64,000 nt of DNA, from assembly GCF_028294535.1 (NCBI RefSeq), contig NZ_JAQBIE010000004.1, positions 62,001 to 126,000 of the forward strand. Reading direction: 5' to 3'. The translations under genes and the position numbers were made by a program. The DNA is from Paracoccus onchidii. Lineage in GTDB: Bacteria; Pseudomonadota; Alphaproteobacteria; Rhodobacterales; Rhodobacteraceae. Below the pieces are notes generated by a model. The model was not told the DNA's origin. It did not search any database and saw only the letters and a list, made by a program, of their open reading frames with translations. Positions 54,351-63,372 of this stretch are shown in pieces. Every line of letters begins with the position of its first letter. Positions within the stretch are counted from its first letter, which is position 1.

Positions 54351-55178
54351 TCAACGCTGCGCCGCTGATGGTGGGGTCTTCCACGGCGGCGCGATCGTGG
54401 GGGCCCCGAAATAGTACCCCTGAAGGCAGTCGATGCCATTATCGATCAGAAAGCTTGCGTCATCCGCAGTTTCCACGGATTCCGCAACCGTGAACATGTC
54501 GAAGTGATGGGCGATCGACATCAGGGCGCGTGTCAGGACCTGATTGTCGGGATGTTCGGCGATTTCACGAATGAACTGGCCGTCAATCTTGATCATGTCG
54601 AAGCAGAAATCGCGCAGGTATCGAAACGACGTATAGCCCGCGCCGAAATCGTCCAGTGCCAAGGCAATGCCATAACCCTGAATTTCACGCATGAAGCTGC
54701 GGACCTGGTCTGGCAACCCCATCGCCGAGCTTTCGGTGATTTCCAGAATCAATCGTTCGCCAATGCAGGGATCTTCGCTTAGTCCCTGACGCAAGGTCTT
54801 GCTCCAGTCCGGGTAGCCTATGGATCGGGCAGACATGTTGATGGACAGACGCAGGGACCGATCTTCCGCCAGAGCGCGCAGCCCAAGTGAAAGCGAGAGG
54901 CAATCGATTTGGCGGCCGAGTTCCGTCGTTTCAGCTGCCGGCATGAAATCCTTGAGCGGAACGATCCGCCCCGAATCATCAATGATTCGAATCAGGCCTT
55001 CATAAAAGGCGGCCTGATGGGTGCGCTGCGCCTGAACGATGGGCTGGAACGCAAGAACCCCGTTTCCCCTTTCGACCGCCGCACGAACCGCGGGCATTGT
55101 TATGCGGCTTTGCTGGTCCATTGCGAAATCCAGCGGAGAACCTTTTGGTGGGATGCCGTCGTTCACGTCGGGCCTCAT
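54351..55178 (-). CDS. EAL-domain protein (c-di-GMP phosphodiesterase type)
   Basis: A 275-residue, single-domain protein with an EAL fold from about residue 30. The first motif is YEGLIR rather than EALxR, keeping the metal Glu; other ligand residues are present: Asn in LSINMSARS, Glu in ILEITES, the DDFGAGYTSF loop, Lys in IKIDGQF, Glu in AESVET and Gln in CLQGYYFG. All catalytic positions therefore look intact, so c-di-GMP hydrolysis is plausible. There is no GGDEF, sensor or membrane segment. Upstream is an 88-bp gap to the divergent tag gene. Confidence 0.82.
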   Translation of the reverse strand: MRPDVNDGIPPKGSPLDFAMDQQSRITMPAVRAAVERGNGVLAFQPIVQAQRTHQAAFYEGLIRIIDDSGRIVPLKDFMPAAETTELGRQIDCLSLSLGLRALAEDRSLRLSINMSARSIGYPDWSKTLRQGLSEDPCIGERLILEITESSAMGLPDQVRSFMREIQGYGIALALDDFGAGYTSFRYLRDFCFDMIKIDGQFIREIAEHPDNQVLTRALMSIAHHFDMFTVAESVETADDASFLIDNGIDCLQGYYFGAPTIAPPWKTPPSAAQR

Positions 55179-55266
55179 CTTCGATACAAGTCTTTGTGCA
55201 CTGTGACGAAGATTGCCTAATTTCCGATGAACGTGCAGGAAAAACTGGACACAAGGTTAATGCGAC

Positions 55267-55842
55267 ATGACACGATGCAGCTGGTGCGGTACCGATCCGC
55301 TATATGTAGAGTATCACGATACCGAATGGGGCGTGCCGGAATATGATGCGCGCGCGCTTTGGGAAAAGCTGGTTCTCGACGGGTTCCAGGCGGGGCTGAG
55401 CTGGATCACGATCCTGCGCAAGCGCGATGCCTTTCGCGAGGAATTTGACGGCTTTGATCCCGAAAGGGTCGCGGCCTGGGATGACGCCCGAATCGAGGTC
55501 GCATTGCAAAACCCCGGCATCATTCGCCATCGCGGCAAGATTGCTGCCACCGTAAGGGGCGCACGTCACTTCCTCGAGGTGGAACAGGACGAAGGCTTTG
55601 CGCCGTGGCTGTGGTCGTTTGTCGGCGGGACGCCGCGACAGAACCGGTTTGGCAGCATGGCCGAGGTTCCGACCGATACGCCTGAATCTGTCGCGATGTC
55701 CAAGGCATTGAAAAAACGGGATTTCAGTTTCTGCGGGCCGGTCATCACCTATGCGTTCATGCAGGCGACCGGGATGGTCAACGACCACCTGACCGGCTGT
55801 CCGCGACATGCCGAGGTCAGTCGGCTGTCAACTGGCGGATAA
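55267..55842 (+). CDS. tag: DNA-3-methyladenine glycosylase I
   Basis: A 191-residue base-excision enzyme that removes 3-methyladenine. The zinc site Cys4 and His17 are in TRCSWCG and EYHDTEW, with the C-terminal His and Cys in NDHLTGCPRH; the pocket has GLSWITILRKRDAFR. Length is standard. The final 26 bp (55817-55842) overlap the end of the convergent tlpA gene, so the two transcripts would be antisense at their 3' ends. Confidence 0.93.
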   Translation: MTRCSWCGTDPLYVEYHDTEWGVPEYDARALWEKLVLDGFQAGLSWITILRKRDAFREEFDGFDPERVAAWDDARIEVALQNPGIIRHRGKIAATVRGARHFLEVEQDEGFAPWLWSFVGGTPRQNRFGSMAEVPTDTPESVAMSKALKKRDFSFCGPVITYAFMQATGMVNDHLTGCPRHAEVSRLSTGG

Positions 55843-56365
55843 CCTCTTTTGCCGGTTCGCTGGCCCAGTCCGCATCACCCAGAAGGCGGGCGACCTCTTG
55901 CCCGTCGCGATCGATCAGGATCGTGACGGGCAGACCTGCAACACCCATCTGGCGCGCAAGTTTTTGCTTGGGGTCCAGCAGCACGGGCAAATTCGAGACG
56001 CCGGTTTCCTCGAAGAACTTGTCGATCTTTTCGGGGGCATTGCGCCCGGTTGCGATCGGGACGACCTGAAAATCCTCGCCGCCCAATTCGGCCTGCAATT
56101 CTTCCAGCGATGGCATCTCTTCGCGGCAGGGCGCGCACCATGTTGCCCAGAAATTCAACAGGACCACCTTGCCCTTGTAGTCGGCCAGGCGATGTTCGCC
56201 CCCGTCGGGGTCGGTGAAGGTTGTGTCCGGCACTGCCGGGGCATCATCTGCGGGCACAAGCTTGGCCAGACCTGCCGATTGGGCGGCCTGCCAATCGACC
56301 TCAGCCGCAAAGGCGGTGTTTGCACCGATAACCAGCGCCGTATAAAGCAGGGCAGAACGCAGCAT
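55817..56365 (-). CDS. tlpA: TlpA/ResA-type periplasmic thiol-disulfide oxidoreductase
   Basis: A 182-residue exported thioredoxin. Signal peptide cleavage is likely after AFAA (about residue 20); the active site WCAPC lies in LLNFWATWCAPCREE, and the cis-Pro loop is GVAGLPVTILID. The family reduces periplasmic Cys in cytochrome c or oxidase assembly proteins. GGAGG stands 5 bp before the ATG. It is divergent from argH across 22 bp, with which a promoter region must be shared, and overlaps tag at its 3' end. Confidence 0.9.
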   Translation of the reverse strand: MLRSALLYTALVIGANTAFAAEVDWQAAQSAGLAKLVPADDAPAVPDTTFTDPDGGEHRLADYKGKVVLLNFWATWCAPCREEMPSLEELQAELGGEDFQVVPIATGRNAPEKIDKFFEETGVSNLPVLLDPKQKLARQMGVAGLPVTILIDRDGQEVARLLGDADWASEPAKEVIRQLTAD

Positions 56366-56387
56366 TTGACCTCCGAAGGACCTTAGA

Positions 56388-57794
56388 ATGACTGACCGGC
56401 CCCAAACCAAGGATGCCGCCAACTCGATGTGGGGCGGACGTTTTGCCGCCGGACCCGATGCGATCATGGAGGCGATCAATGCCTCGATCGGGTTTGACCA
56501 GCGACTCTACGCCCAGGATATCCGGGGGAGCCGGGCCCATGCCGCCATGCTGGCCGCACAAGGCATCATCAGCGATAGCGATGCCGACGCCATCGCGAAA
56601 GGCCTTCTCACGGTCTTGTCAGAGATCGAGGCCGGAGATTTCCCGTTCAAGACCGCGCTGGAAGACATTCACATGAATGTCGAGGCGCGGCTGAAGGAGA
56701 TCATCGGCGAACCGGCCGGCCGCCTGCATACGGGCCGGTCGCGCAACGATCAGGTCGCGACCGATTTCCGGCTGTGGGTGCGCGATCAGTGCGACGCCGC
56801 GATTGCGGGCCTGCAGGCGCTGATCGGTGCCGCGCTGGGTCAGGCCGAAAGCGGCGCCGATTGGGTCATGCCGGGCTTTACCCATCTGCAGACCGCGCAG
56901 CCCGTCACCTGGGGCCATCACATGATGGCCTATGTCGAGATGTTCGGCCGCGATCTGTCGCGCTTTCAGGATGCACGCCGGCGGATGAACGAATCGCCCC
57001 TTGGCGCGGCGGCGCTGGCCGGGACCGGCTATCCGATCGACCGTCACGCCACGGCCAGGGCGCTGGATTTCGACCGCCCGATGGCCAACAGCCTGGATGC
57101 CGTCAGCGACCGAGACTTTGCGCTGGAGTTCCTGTCGGCGGCCAGCATCTGCGCGGTGCATCTGTCGCGCCTGGCGGAAGAACTGGTGATCTGGTCCTCG
57201 GCCCAGTTCCGTTTCGTCTCGATGTCGGACAAGTGGTCGACCGGGTCCTCGATCATGCCGCAGAAGCGCAACCCCGACGCGGCCGAGCTGATCCGTGCCA
57301 AGATCGGCCGGATTCTGGGCGCGACGGTGGCGCTGTTCACGGTGATGAAGGGTCTGCCCTTGGCCTATTCCAAGGATATGCAGGAAGACAAGGAACAGGT
57401 CTTTGACGCCGCCGACAACCTGATGCTGGCGCTGGCGGCGATGGGCGGGATGCTGTCGGATCTGACCGCGAACCGCGAAAACCTTCAGGCGGCGGCCTCG
57501 GCCGGGTTCTCGACCGCGACCGATCTGGCCGACTGGCTGGTCCGCGAGGCCGGTCTGCCCTTCCGCGACGCCCATCACGTCACCGGCACGCTGGTCGCCA
57601 TGGCCGAGGACAGGGGCTGCGATCTGCCCGATCTGACGCTGGCCGACATGCAGTCGGTCAATGCCGCGATCACGGATGATGTGTTCAACGTGCTGGGTGT
57701 GCATAACTCGGTCGCGTCGCGGCAAAGCTATGGCGGCACCGCGCCCGATCAGGTGCGCGCGCAGATCGCCCGCTGGAAAGAGGTGCTGGCATGA
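56388..57794 (+). CDS. argH: Argininosuccinate lyase
   Basis: A 468-residue fumarase-superfamily enzyme cleaving argininosuccinate to arginine and fumarate. [11 protein letters not shown] at the start, [29 protein letters not shown] with its His, and [12 protein letters not shown], the superfamily signature, are present. AGGAC precedes ATG 56388. Codon usage is more GC3-biased than neighbours. ATGA overlap links it to the next lipoprotein gene, then lysA follows without a gap: arginine and lysine synthesis in one unit. Confidence 0.96.
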   Translation: MTDRPQTKDAANSMWGGRFAAGPDAIMEAINASIGFDQRLYAQDIRGSRAHAAMLAAQGIISDSDADAIAKGLLTVLSEIEAGDFPFKTALEDIHMNVEARLKEIIGEPAGRLHTGRSRNDQVATDFRLWVRDQCDAAIAGLQALIGAALGQAESGADWVMPGFTHLQTAQPVTWGHHMMAYVEMFGRDLSRFQDARRRMNESPLGAAALAGTGYPIDRHATARALDFDRPMANSLDAVSDRDFALEFLSAASICAVHLSRLAEELVIWSSAQFRFVSMSDKWSTGSSIMPQKRNPDAAELIRAKIGRILGATVALFTVMKGLPLAYSKDMQEDKEQVFDAADNLMLALAAMGGMLSDLTANRENLQAAASAGFSTATDLADWLVREAGLPFRDAHHVTGTLVAMAEDRGCDLPDLTLADMQSVNAAITDDVFNVLGVHNSVASRQSYGGTAPDQVRAQIARWKEVLA

Positions 57795-57937
57795 AACGTC
57801 TTGCAGTGATTGCAATTCTGACCCTGACCGCGTGCGGGGTCGACGGGCCGCCCGAACGCCCTGCGCCCAAGGCTGAACAAAGCACCGGCGTGACGATTTC
57901 AGGTGATGCGCGCTTTGGCGTCATGACGGAACTGTAG
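57791..57937 (+). CDS. LptM-like small lipoprotein
   Basis: A 48-residue lipoprotein: signal [15 protein letters not shown] with lipobox and then [11 protein letters not shown]. Short lipoproteins with a Cys-Gly-x-x-Gly-Pro start lying before a diaminopimelate or lysine gene are the LptM (YifL) family, which helps the LptD-LptE translocon mature; the motif here has PPERP where the E. coli one has Pro-Leu. ATG 57791 overlaps the argH stop, and its TAG is directly followed by the lysA ATG. It is a good candidate but not proven. Confidence 0.65.
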   Translation: MKRLAVIAILTLTACGVDGPPERPAPKAEQSTGVTISGDARFGVMTEL

Positions 57938-59203
57938 ATGGATCACTTTCTGTATCGCGACGGCATATTGCATGCCGAGAACGTGCCCCTGACGCGGATT
58001 GCCGCCCAAGTCGGAACGCCGGTCTATGTCTATTCCGCGGCGACATTGACGCGCCATTTCAATCTGTTCCGGCAGGCGCTGGACTGGACCGACCATCTGG
58101 TATGCTTTGCGGTCAAGGCGAATTCCAACCTCGCCGTGCTGAAGCTGATGGGGGATCTGGGCGCGGGCATGGATGTCGTGTCCGGCGGTGAATATCTGCG
58201 TGCCAAGGCCGCAGGCGTGCCCGGGGACCGGATCGTATTTTCGGGCGTCGGCAAGACTGTGCAGGAAATGCGGCTGGCCATCGAGGGCGGCATCCGACAG
58301 TTCAACATCGAATCAGAGCCCGAGATGCGGGCCTTGTCGACGGTCGCTTCCGCGATGGGAGCCGAGGTTCCCGTGGCGATTCGCGTGAATCCCGATGTCG
58401 ATGCCAAGACCCACGAAAAGATCGCAACCGGCAAGTCGGACAACAAGTTCGGCATCCCGATTTCCAAGGCGCGTCAGGTCTATGCCGAGGCGGCGGCGCT
58501 GCCCGGGCTGAAGGTCGTGGGGGTCGACGTGCATATCGGCAGCCAGCTGACCGATCTGGACCCTTACCGCGCGGCTTATGCCAAGGTCGCGGATCTGACC
58601 CGCGCCCTCAGGGCAGATGGGCATGACATTACCCGGCTGGATCTGGGCGGCGGGCTGGGCATCCCCTATCGCCGCGACAATAACGCCCCGCCTCTGCCCA
58701 TCGAATATGGACAGGTCGTGCGGGATACGGTCGGTGATCTGGGTTGCGAAATCGAGATCGAGCCGGGGCGAAATATCGTTGGAAATGCCGGGATCCTGCT
58801 GTCTCAGGTAATCTATCTGAAACAGGGCGAAGGTCGCGATTTCCTGATTGTCGATGCGGCGATGAATGACCTGCTGCGTCCGGCAATGTATGGGGCGCAT
58901 CATGATATCGTGTCTGTTTGCGAACCCGATCTGGGCGCGGCCATGCACAAGGTCGATGTTGTCGGGCCGATTTGCGAATCGGGTGACACCTTCCAGAAGG
59001 CGGTGGAATTGCCGCCCTTGCGGGCCGATGACCTGATCGCCTTTCGTTCCGCAGGGGCCTATGGGGCAGTGATGTCCTCGGAATACAACTCGCGGCCGCT
59101 GGTGCCTGAGGTGTTGGTCAGCGGGGATCAATTCGCCGTCATCCGTGCAAGACCGTCATTTGAGGAAATGCTTGCGCGCGATACCATCCCTGAATGGCTT
59201 TGA
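57938..59203 (+). CDS. lysA: Diaminopimelate decarboxylase
   Basis: A 421-residue PLP-dependent enzyme, the last step of lysine synthesis. The PLP lysine is Lys60 in CFAVKANSN, the phosphate-binding loop is GGGLGIPY, and the C-terminal metal-free active Cys lies in GPICESGDT. Start ATG abuts the preceding stop codon (TAGATG). The end overlaps the DUF4175 gene by 10 bp. dapE is at 35 kb. Confidence 0.95.
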   Translation: MDHFLYRDGILHAENVPLTRIAAQVGTPVYVYSAATLTRHFNLFRQALDWTDHLVCFAVKANSNLAVLKLMGDLGAGMDVVSGGEYLRAKAAGVPGDRIVFSGVGKTVQEMRLAIEGGIRQFNIESEPEMRALSTVASAMGAEVPVAIRVNPDVDAKTHEKIATGKSDNKFGIPISKARQVYAEAAALPGLKVVGVDVHIGSQLTDLDPYRAAYAKVADLTRALRADGHDITRLDLGGGLGIPYRRDNNAPPLPIEYGQVVRDTVGDLGCEIEIEPGRNIVGNAGILLSQVIYLKQGEGRDFLIVDAAMNDLLRPAMYGAHHDIVSVCEPDLGAAMHKVDVVGPICESGDTFQKAVELPPLRADDLIAFRSAGAYGAVMSSEYNSRPLVPEVLVSGDQFAVIRARPSFEEMLARDTIPEWL

Positions 59204-61746
59204 GGCGGCGCGGAAAAGACGACAGGAAAAAGCGGCGCAGCGCGCGGCCGTTGGGAAAGCCCCATGAATTTGTGGATATTCCCGGCGCGGCACATGCGGT
59301 GCGCCTGACACGTTGGGCAATGGTCTGGGAACGGGTTGCCATTGCCTTCTGGCCGCTGGCGGCCTTGCTGGCGGTCTGCTTCGCGGTTTTTTCGCTTGGC
59401 CTTGTGACCGCGTTGCCCGCCGCTGTTTTGCCTTGGGCGGCGGGTGGTCTTTTGTTGTCAGTGGTGGTTGCGGCGGTCTGGGGGGGCTTTCGATATCGGC
59501 CGACCGACATGGCCGAGGCCACCCGGCGTGTCGATCAGGGCCTGACCGGACGTCCCTTGGCGGCGCTGACGGACCGTGCGGCAATCGGGGGCGAAGGGCC
59601 GTTGTGGCAGGCGCATCTGGCGCAGATGCGAGAACGGGCGGCCCTGGCGCGGGCTGTCTCGCCGAATGCCGAATTGGCGCGGCGCGATCCCTTTGGCCTG
59701 CGTCTGGTCGCGGCGCTGGCATTGGCAATGGCTTTGATCTTTGGCGGCGTTTCGCATGTCGGGCAGGGTTTGCAGGCCGTTGCGGCGACAATGGCGCGTC
59801 CGCAAGCAAATGGCACCGACATTGCCAATGGTCCCAGCTGGGAAGGCTGGGCCCAGCCGCCGGCCTATACCCGCCGGCCGACGATCTATCTGAATGCGCT
59901 GGCGGAAAGCGAAACATTGGAGTTGCCCAAGGGCAGTTCGGTTTCCTTTCGTCTGTATGACGAGGGTCGGACCATGACACAGACTATCGGGCCGCTGACC
60001 GCAGAAGACGCACAGGCTCCTGAGATCCGCGCCGAGGAGTCAGGATTTATCGACCTGCCCGGACGCCGTTTCGAGGTCGAAGTGCTGCCGGATCTGGCAC
60101 CTGTCGTTGTCAGCACCGCTGATCCGACCCGCCGTGCGGATGGGCGATTGGTGCAGCCATTCGAAATGCTGGACGATCACGGCGTGGATTCAGGGCAGGC
60201 CCGGATTTCACTGGATCTGGCATCGGTGGATCGGCGGTTCGGTTTGCGGATCGCCCCGGAACCACGCGATGATGTATTGCTGGAACTGCCAATGCCACGA
60301 GGTGGTGACAGGCGCGAATTTTCGGGCCAGCTGGTCGAGGATCTGTCGCGCCATCCTTGGGCGAATCTGCCGGTGAATATCTCGCTTCGGGCCGAGGATG
60401 GCATTGGCCAGACCGGGCAGTCCGAGGCTGTTCGCACGGATCTGCCCGGGCGTCGCTTTTTCGAACCTCGCGCGGCGGCCCTGATCGAAATGCGTCGCGA
60501 TCTGCTGTGGTCGCGACAGAATGCCGGGCGCAGCGCCGAGATTTTGCGGGCGATCACCTGGCGCCCCGAGGGGTTTATCGATCAGCAGCTGTATTCACAG
60601 CTGCGCGGCGCAGTGGGCATGATGGAGGATGACAGCTTTTCGCGGGATGAGCGTGACGCTCTGGCCGAAGCCTTGTGGCAGGCTGCTGTGCTGCTGGAGG
60701 ACGGGGGGCTGGCCGACGCCCTGGCGGCCATGAAGCAGGCTCAGGAAAAACTGTCCGAAGCCATTCGCAACGGTGCCAATCCCGACGAGGTTCAGCGATT
60801 GATGGATGAGCTGCGTGCGGCCACCGATGCCTATACGCAGATGCTGGCAGAGCAGGGCCAAGAGGATCCGGCAGAGCGATTTACCCGCAATCAGCAGCAA
60901 CAGCAGATTAGCGGCGATCAGATTCAGCAGATGATGGACGAAATCCAGCGTCTTATGAACGAAGGGCGCATGGCCGAGGCCCAGCAGTTGCTGGAACAGT
61001 TCAACCGGATGATGGAGAATTTGCAGGTCACGCAGGGTGGTGGCGATGGCCAGCAGAATGGCGAGGGCAATCAGTCGATGAACCAGCTTGCCGATACGCT
61101 GCGCGACCAGCAACAGCTGTCGGATGAGGCTTTCCGCGACATGCAACGCCAGTTCGGTCAGGGGCAGTTCCAGGAACCATCGGAAAACGCCGATGATCTG
61201 GCACGGCAACAACGCGAGCTGCGCGAAGAACTGGGCCAGCAGCGTGGTTTGCTGCCGGGGCAGGGATCGCAACAGGGCGATTCTGCGGGGCAAAGCCTGG
61301 ACGAAGCCGGGCGCGCTATGGAAGATGCCGAACAAGCCCTGCGTGAAGGCAATACAAGCGAAGCCTTGCAACGTCAGGCCGATGCCATTCAGGCCATGCG
61401 CGACGGCATGCGGTCGCTGGCCGATATGCTGGGCGCGCGCGAGGAAGGGCCCGAGGCGCAGGGTCAGGAACGCGCAGGGCAGGATCAGCAACAAGGTCAG
61501 CCGGGCGAGGGTGCGCAATCTGCCCAGCAGGGCAGCACACGCACGGGTCGCGCCTTGTTGGATCCCTTGGGCCGGCAGACGGGCGGCAACGGCACGCAGA
61601 TCACCACTGGCGATCCCTTGGCCGAGGGCGAAGATCCGGCACGGCGCGCGCGCGACCTGTTAGAGGAAATCAGGCGGCGCAGTGGCGAACGCGATCGCCC
61701 CAGCGACGAACGTGCTTATCTGGAAAGGCTGCTGGACAGATTCTGA
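59194..61746 (+). CDS. DUF4175/TIGR02302 family membrane protein
   Basis: An 850-residue protein: a Lys/Arg-rich N-terminus, two adjacent membrane helices (residues about 45-100), a third near residue 170, then a large periplasmic part with beta-sandwich-like segments (residues 200-460) and a Gln-rich coiled-coil tail (LMNEGRMAEAQQLLEQFNRMM; QxQQ runs). It belongs to an alphaproteobacterial family of unknown function. ATG 59194 overlaps lysA by 10 bp and may be coupled; a TTG at 59200 is less likely. Its position next to lysA is a family habit in Rhodobacteraceae, as far as I recall. Confidence 0.85.
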   Translation: MALRRRGKDDRKKRRSARPLGKPHEFVDIPGAAHAVRLTRWAMVWERVAIAFWPLAALLAVCFAVFSLGLVTALPAAVLPWAAGGLLLSVVVAAVWGGFRYRPTDMAEATRRVDQGLTGRPLAALTDRAAIGGEGPLWQAHLAQMRERAALARAVSPNAELARRDPFGLRLVAALALAMALIFGGVSHVGQGLQAVAATMARPQANGTDIANGPSWEGWAQPPAYTRRPTIYLNALAESETLELPKGSSVSFRLYDEGRTMTQTIGPLTAEDAQAPEIRAEESGFIDLPGRRFEVEVLPDLAPVVVSTADPTRRADGRLVQPFEMLDDHGVDSGQARISLDLASVDRRFGLRIAPEPRDDVLLELPMPRGGDRREFSGQLVEDLSRHPWANLPVNISLRAEDGIGQTGQSEAVRTDLPGRRFFEPRAAALIEMRRDLLWSRQNAGRSAEILRAITWRPEGFIDQQLYSQLRGAVGMMEDDSFSRDERDALAEALWQAAVLLEDGGLADALAAMKQAQEKLSEAIRNGANPDEVQRLMDELRAATDAYTQMLAEQGQEDPAERFTRNQQQQQISGDQIQQMMDEIQRLMNEGRMAEAQQLLEQFNRMMENLQVTQGGGDGQQNGEGNQSMNQLADTLRDQQQLSDEAFRDMQRQFGQGQFQEPSENADDLARQQRELREELGQQRGLLPGQGSQQGDSAGQSLDEAGRAMEDAEQALREGNTSEALQRQADAIQAMRDGMRSLADMLGAREEGPEAQGQERAGQDQQQGQPGEGAQSAQQGSTRTGRALLDPLGRQTGGNGTQITTGDPLAEGEDPARRARDLLEEIRRRSGERDRPSDERAYLERLLDRF

Positions 61747-61752
61747 CCCGGA

Positions 61753-62604
61753 TCAGTTCGCAAGGCCGCCAAGTGTCGCGCGCAGCCATTGGCGGCCATG
61801 ATCGACCCATTCGCGATAATCGTTCAGCGCCGCGCCAAAAGATCCTGCATCTGCCAGTCCGGGTGCCAGAAGATATAGCGCAAGGCCAGCAAAAGCGAAC
61901 ATCGCTGCCAGACCGAAACCAACGGAATAGCCGCTGTTCGACGCGACGGGCGCTTGCTGATCGAACACGGTGGGTTGGCTTGGTTGTACTGCTTCGACAG
62001 GTGCCGCGGCAGGTTGCGGGGTCGTGACCATTGCCCGTGCCGCTCCGGCGACGGGCAGGGTGGGGTTGATCTCGACGGAATGCGGCGCGACCGGCACCGT
62101 TGTTGGACGGGCGGATTCCGGCAGGTCAAAGCCCGCATCGCCGGCGCGTCCCAGCCGTTTGGGCGGGTGTTGAGGCGTCACGATGGTCGTGGCTGGCCAA
62201 TCATTCTCGACCGGTCGGATCGGTGTCGGCGTCACGCCTGTTGGCGCGGGCTTCGGGCTGCCGAACAGTTCGTCTTCGGCCATACGGGCGCGGCGTTCAT
62301 GTTCCACTTCGTCGCGCAGGATGCTTAGCACCGATTCCGGCAGCCTGCGTTTTGCGGGAAGCAAGGCCGGGGTGCCATCGGCGGGCTTTGTCGCCGGTTC
62401 CGCCGTCGGGCGGGGCGCTTGTTCGGCCAGAGGCGGGGCAGGTTGGGGCGGTTTCGCGCGATCGGTCTGTTGATAGGCACCGGGCACGAACCAGATGTGC
62501 CCGCATGCGGTGCACTCGACTTCGCGACCTCCGTCGGGAATGGCATCTGGCGGAATGCGGTATTCCGCCGCACAACCCGGACAGATCAAACTTATTTCAA
62601 CCAT
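61753..62604 (-). CDS. Zinc-ribbon (MJ0042-type) membrane protein
   Basis: A 283-residue protein with an N-terminal zinc ribbon (two Cys-x-x-Cys pairs: LICPGCAAEY and ECTACGHIW), a long Pro/Ala-rich region (residues about 45-210) and one membrane helix near residue 235 (VGFGLAAMFAFAGLALYLL). It has the same layout as proteins annotated zinc-ribbon domain-containing in alphaproteobacteria. The function is unknown. It is divergent from ftsE, with ATG 62604 and 93 bp between; GAGGG precedes the start. Confidence 0.8.
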   Translation of the reverse strand: MVEISLICPGCAAEYRIPPDAIPDGGREVECTACGHIWFVPGAYQQTDRAKPPQPAPPLAEQAPRPTAEPATKPADGTPALLPAKRRLPESVLSILRDEVEHERRARMAEDELFGSPKPAPTGVTPTPIRPVENDWPATTIVTPQHPPKRLGRAGDAGFDLPESARPTTVPVAPHSVEINPTLPVAGAARAMVTTPQPAAAPVEAVQPSQPTVFDQQAPVASNSGYSVGFGLAAMFAFAGLALYLLAPGLADAGSFGAALNDYREWVDHGRQWLRATLGGLAN

Positions 62605-62697
62605 GCCGACCCTCGCATTCATCTTTCGCCTGTTCTATCAAGCGCGCACACGGCTTCCAAGCGGCCGATGCAAAACCCGAAAAGAAGGGGGTGTGGC

Positions 62698-63372
62698 TTG
62701 ATCGAAATGCAGGATGTCGGCTTTGGCTATCACGGCGGAGCCGAGCTTTTGTCGAATGTGACGCTCAGCCTGCAGCCGGGGATGTTTCATTTCCTGACCG
62801 GGCCCTCCGGTTCGGGCAAAACCACGCTGTTGCGTCTGCTTTACGCGGATCTACTGCCCAGCTCGGGGCGCATTCAGGCGTTTGGCCATGACCTGGCGGA
62901 TATGGGGCGCGATGATATCGCAACCCTTCGTCGCAGGGTTGGGGTCGTGCATCAGGACACACAGTTCCTGGACCATCTGCCGGTTGCCGAAAACGTTGCA
63001 TTGCCGTTGAATATTGCCGGCCAGCATGTCGACATGGATGCTTTGCGGGATCTGTTGGGTTGGGTCCAACTGTCACAGCAGGCTCGCGCCTTGCCCCCCG
63101 AGCTGTCGGGCGGCGAACGCCAGCGCGCCGCGCTTGCGCGGGCGGTGATTCTGTCGCCAGACTTGATCCTGGCGGATGAGCCGACCGGAAATCTGGATTG
63201 GGACATGTCCATGCGGCTGATGCAATTGCTGATCGAGTTGAACAAATCCGGCAAGGCGGTGATGGTCGCGACGCATGACCTGAACCTGATCCGGGCGACC
63301 AAGGCGCAGGTTGCGGCGCGGGTTCTGAGAATTGCGGGCAAATCCCTTCAATCGGCGGGGGCAGATCTGTGA
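62698..63372 (+). CDS. ftsE: Cell division ATP-binding protein FtsE
   Basis: A 224-residue ABC ATPase that, with FtsX, activates septal peptidoglycan hydrolases. Walker A GPSGSGKT is at residues 35-42, signature LSGGERQRAALARA and Walker B ILADEPTGNLD are in place. TTG at 62698 gives the usual length, with AAGGGGGTG before it; an ATG at 62707 would remove three residues. The stop overlaps the ftsX GTG (GTGA). Confidence 0.88.
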   Translation: MIEMQDVGFGYHGGAELLSNVTLSLQPGMFHFLTGPSGSGKTTLLRLLYADLLPSSGRIQAFGHDLADMGRDDIATLRRRVGVVHQDTQFLDHLPVAENVALPLNIAGQHVDMDALRDLLGWVQLSQQARALPPELSGGERQRAALARAVILSPDLILADEPTGNLDWDMSMRLMQLLIELNKSGKAVMVATHDLNLIRATKAQVAARVLRIAGKSLQSAGADL

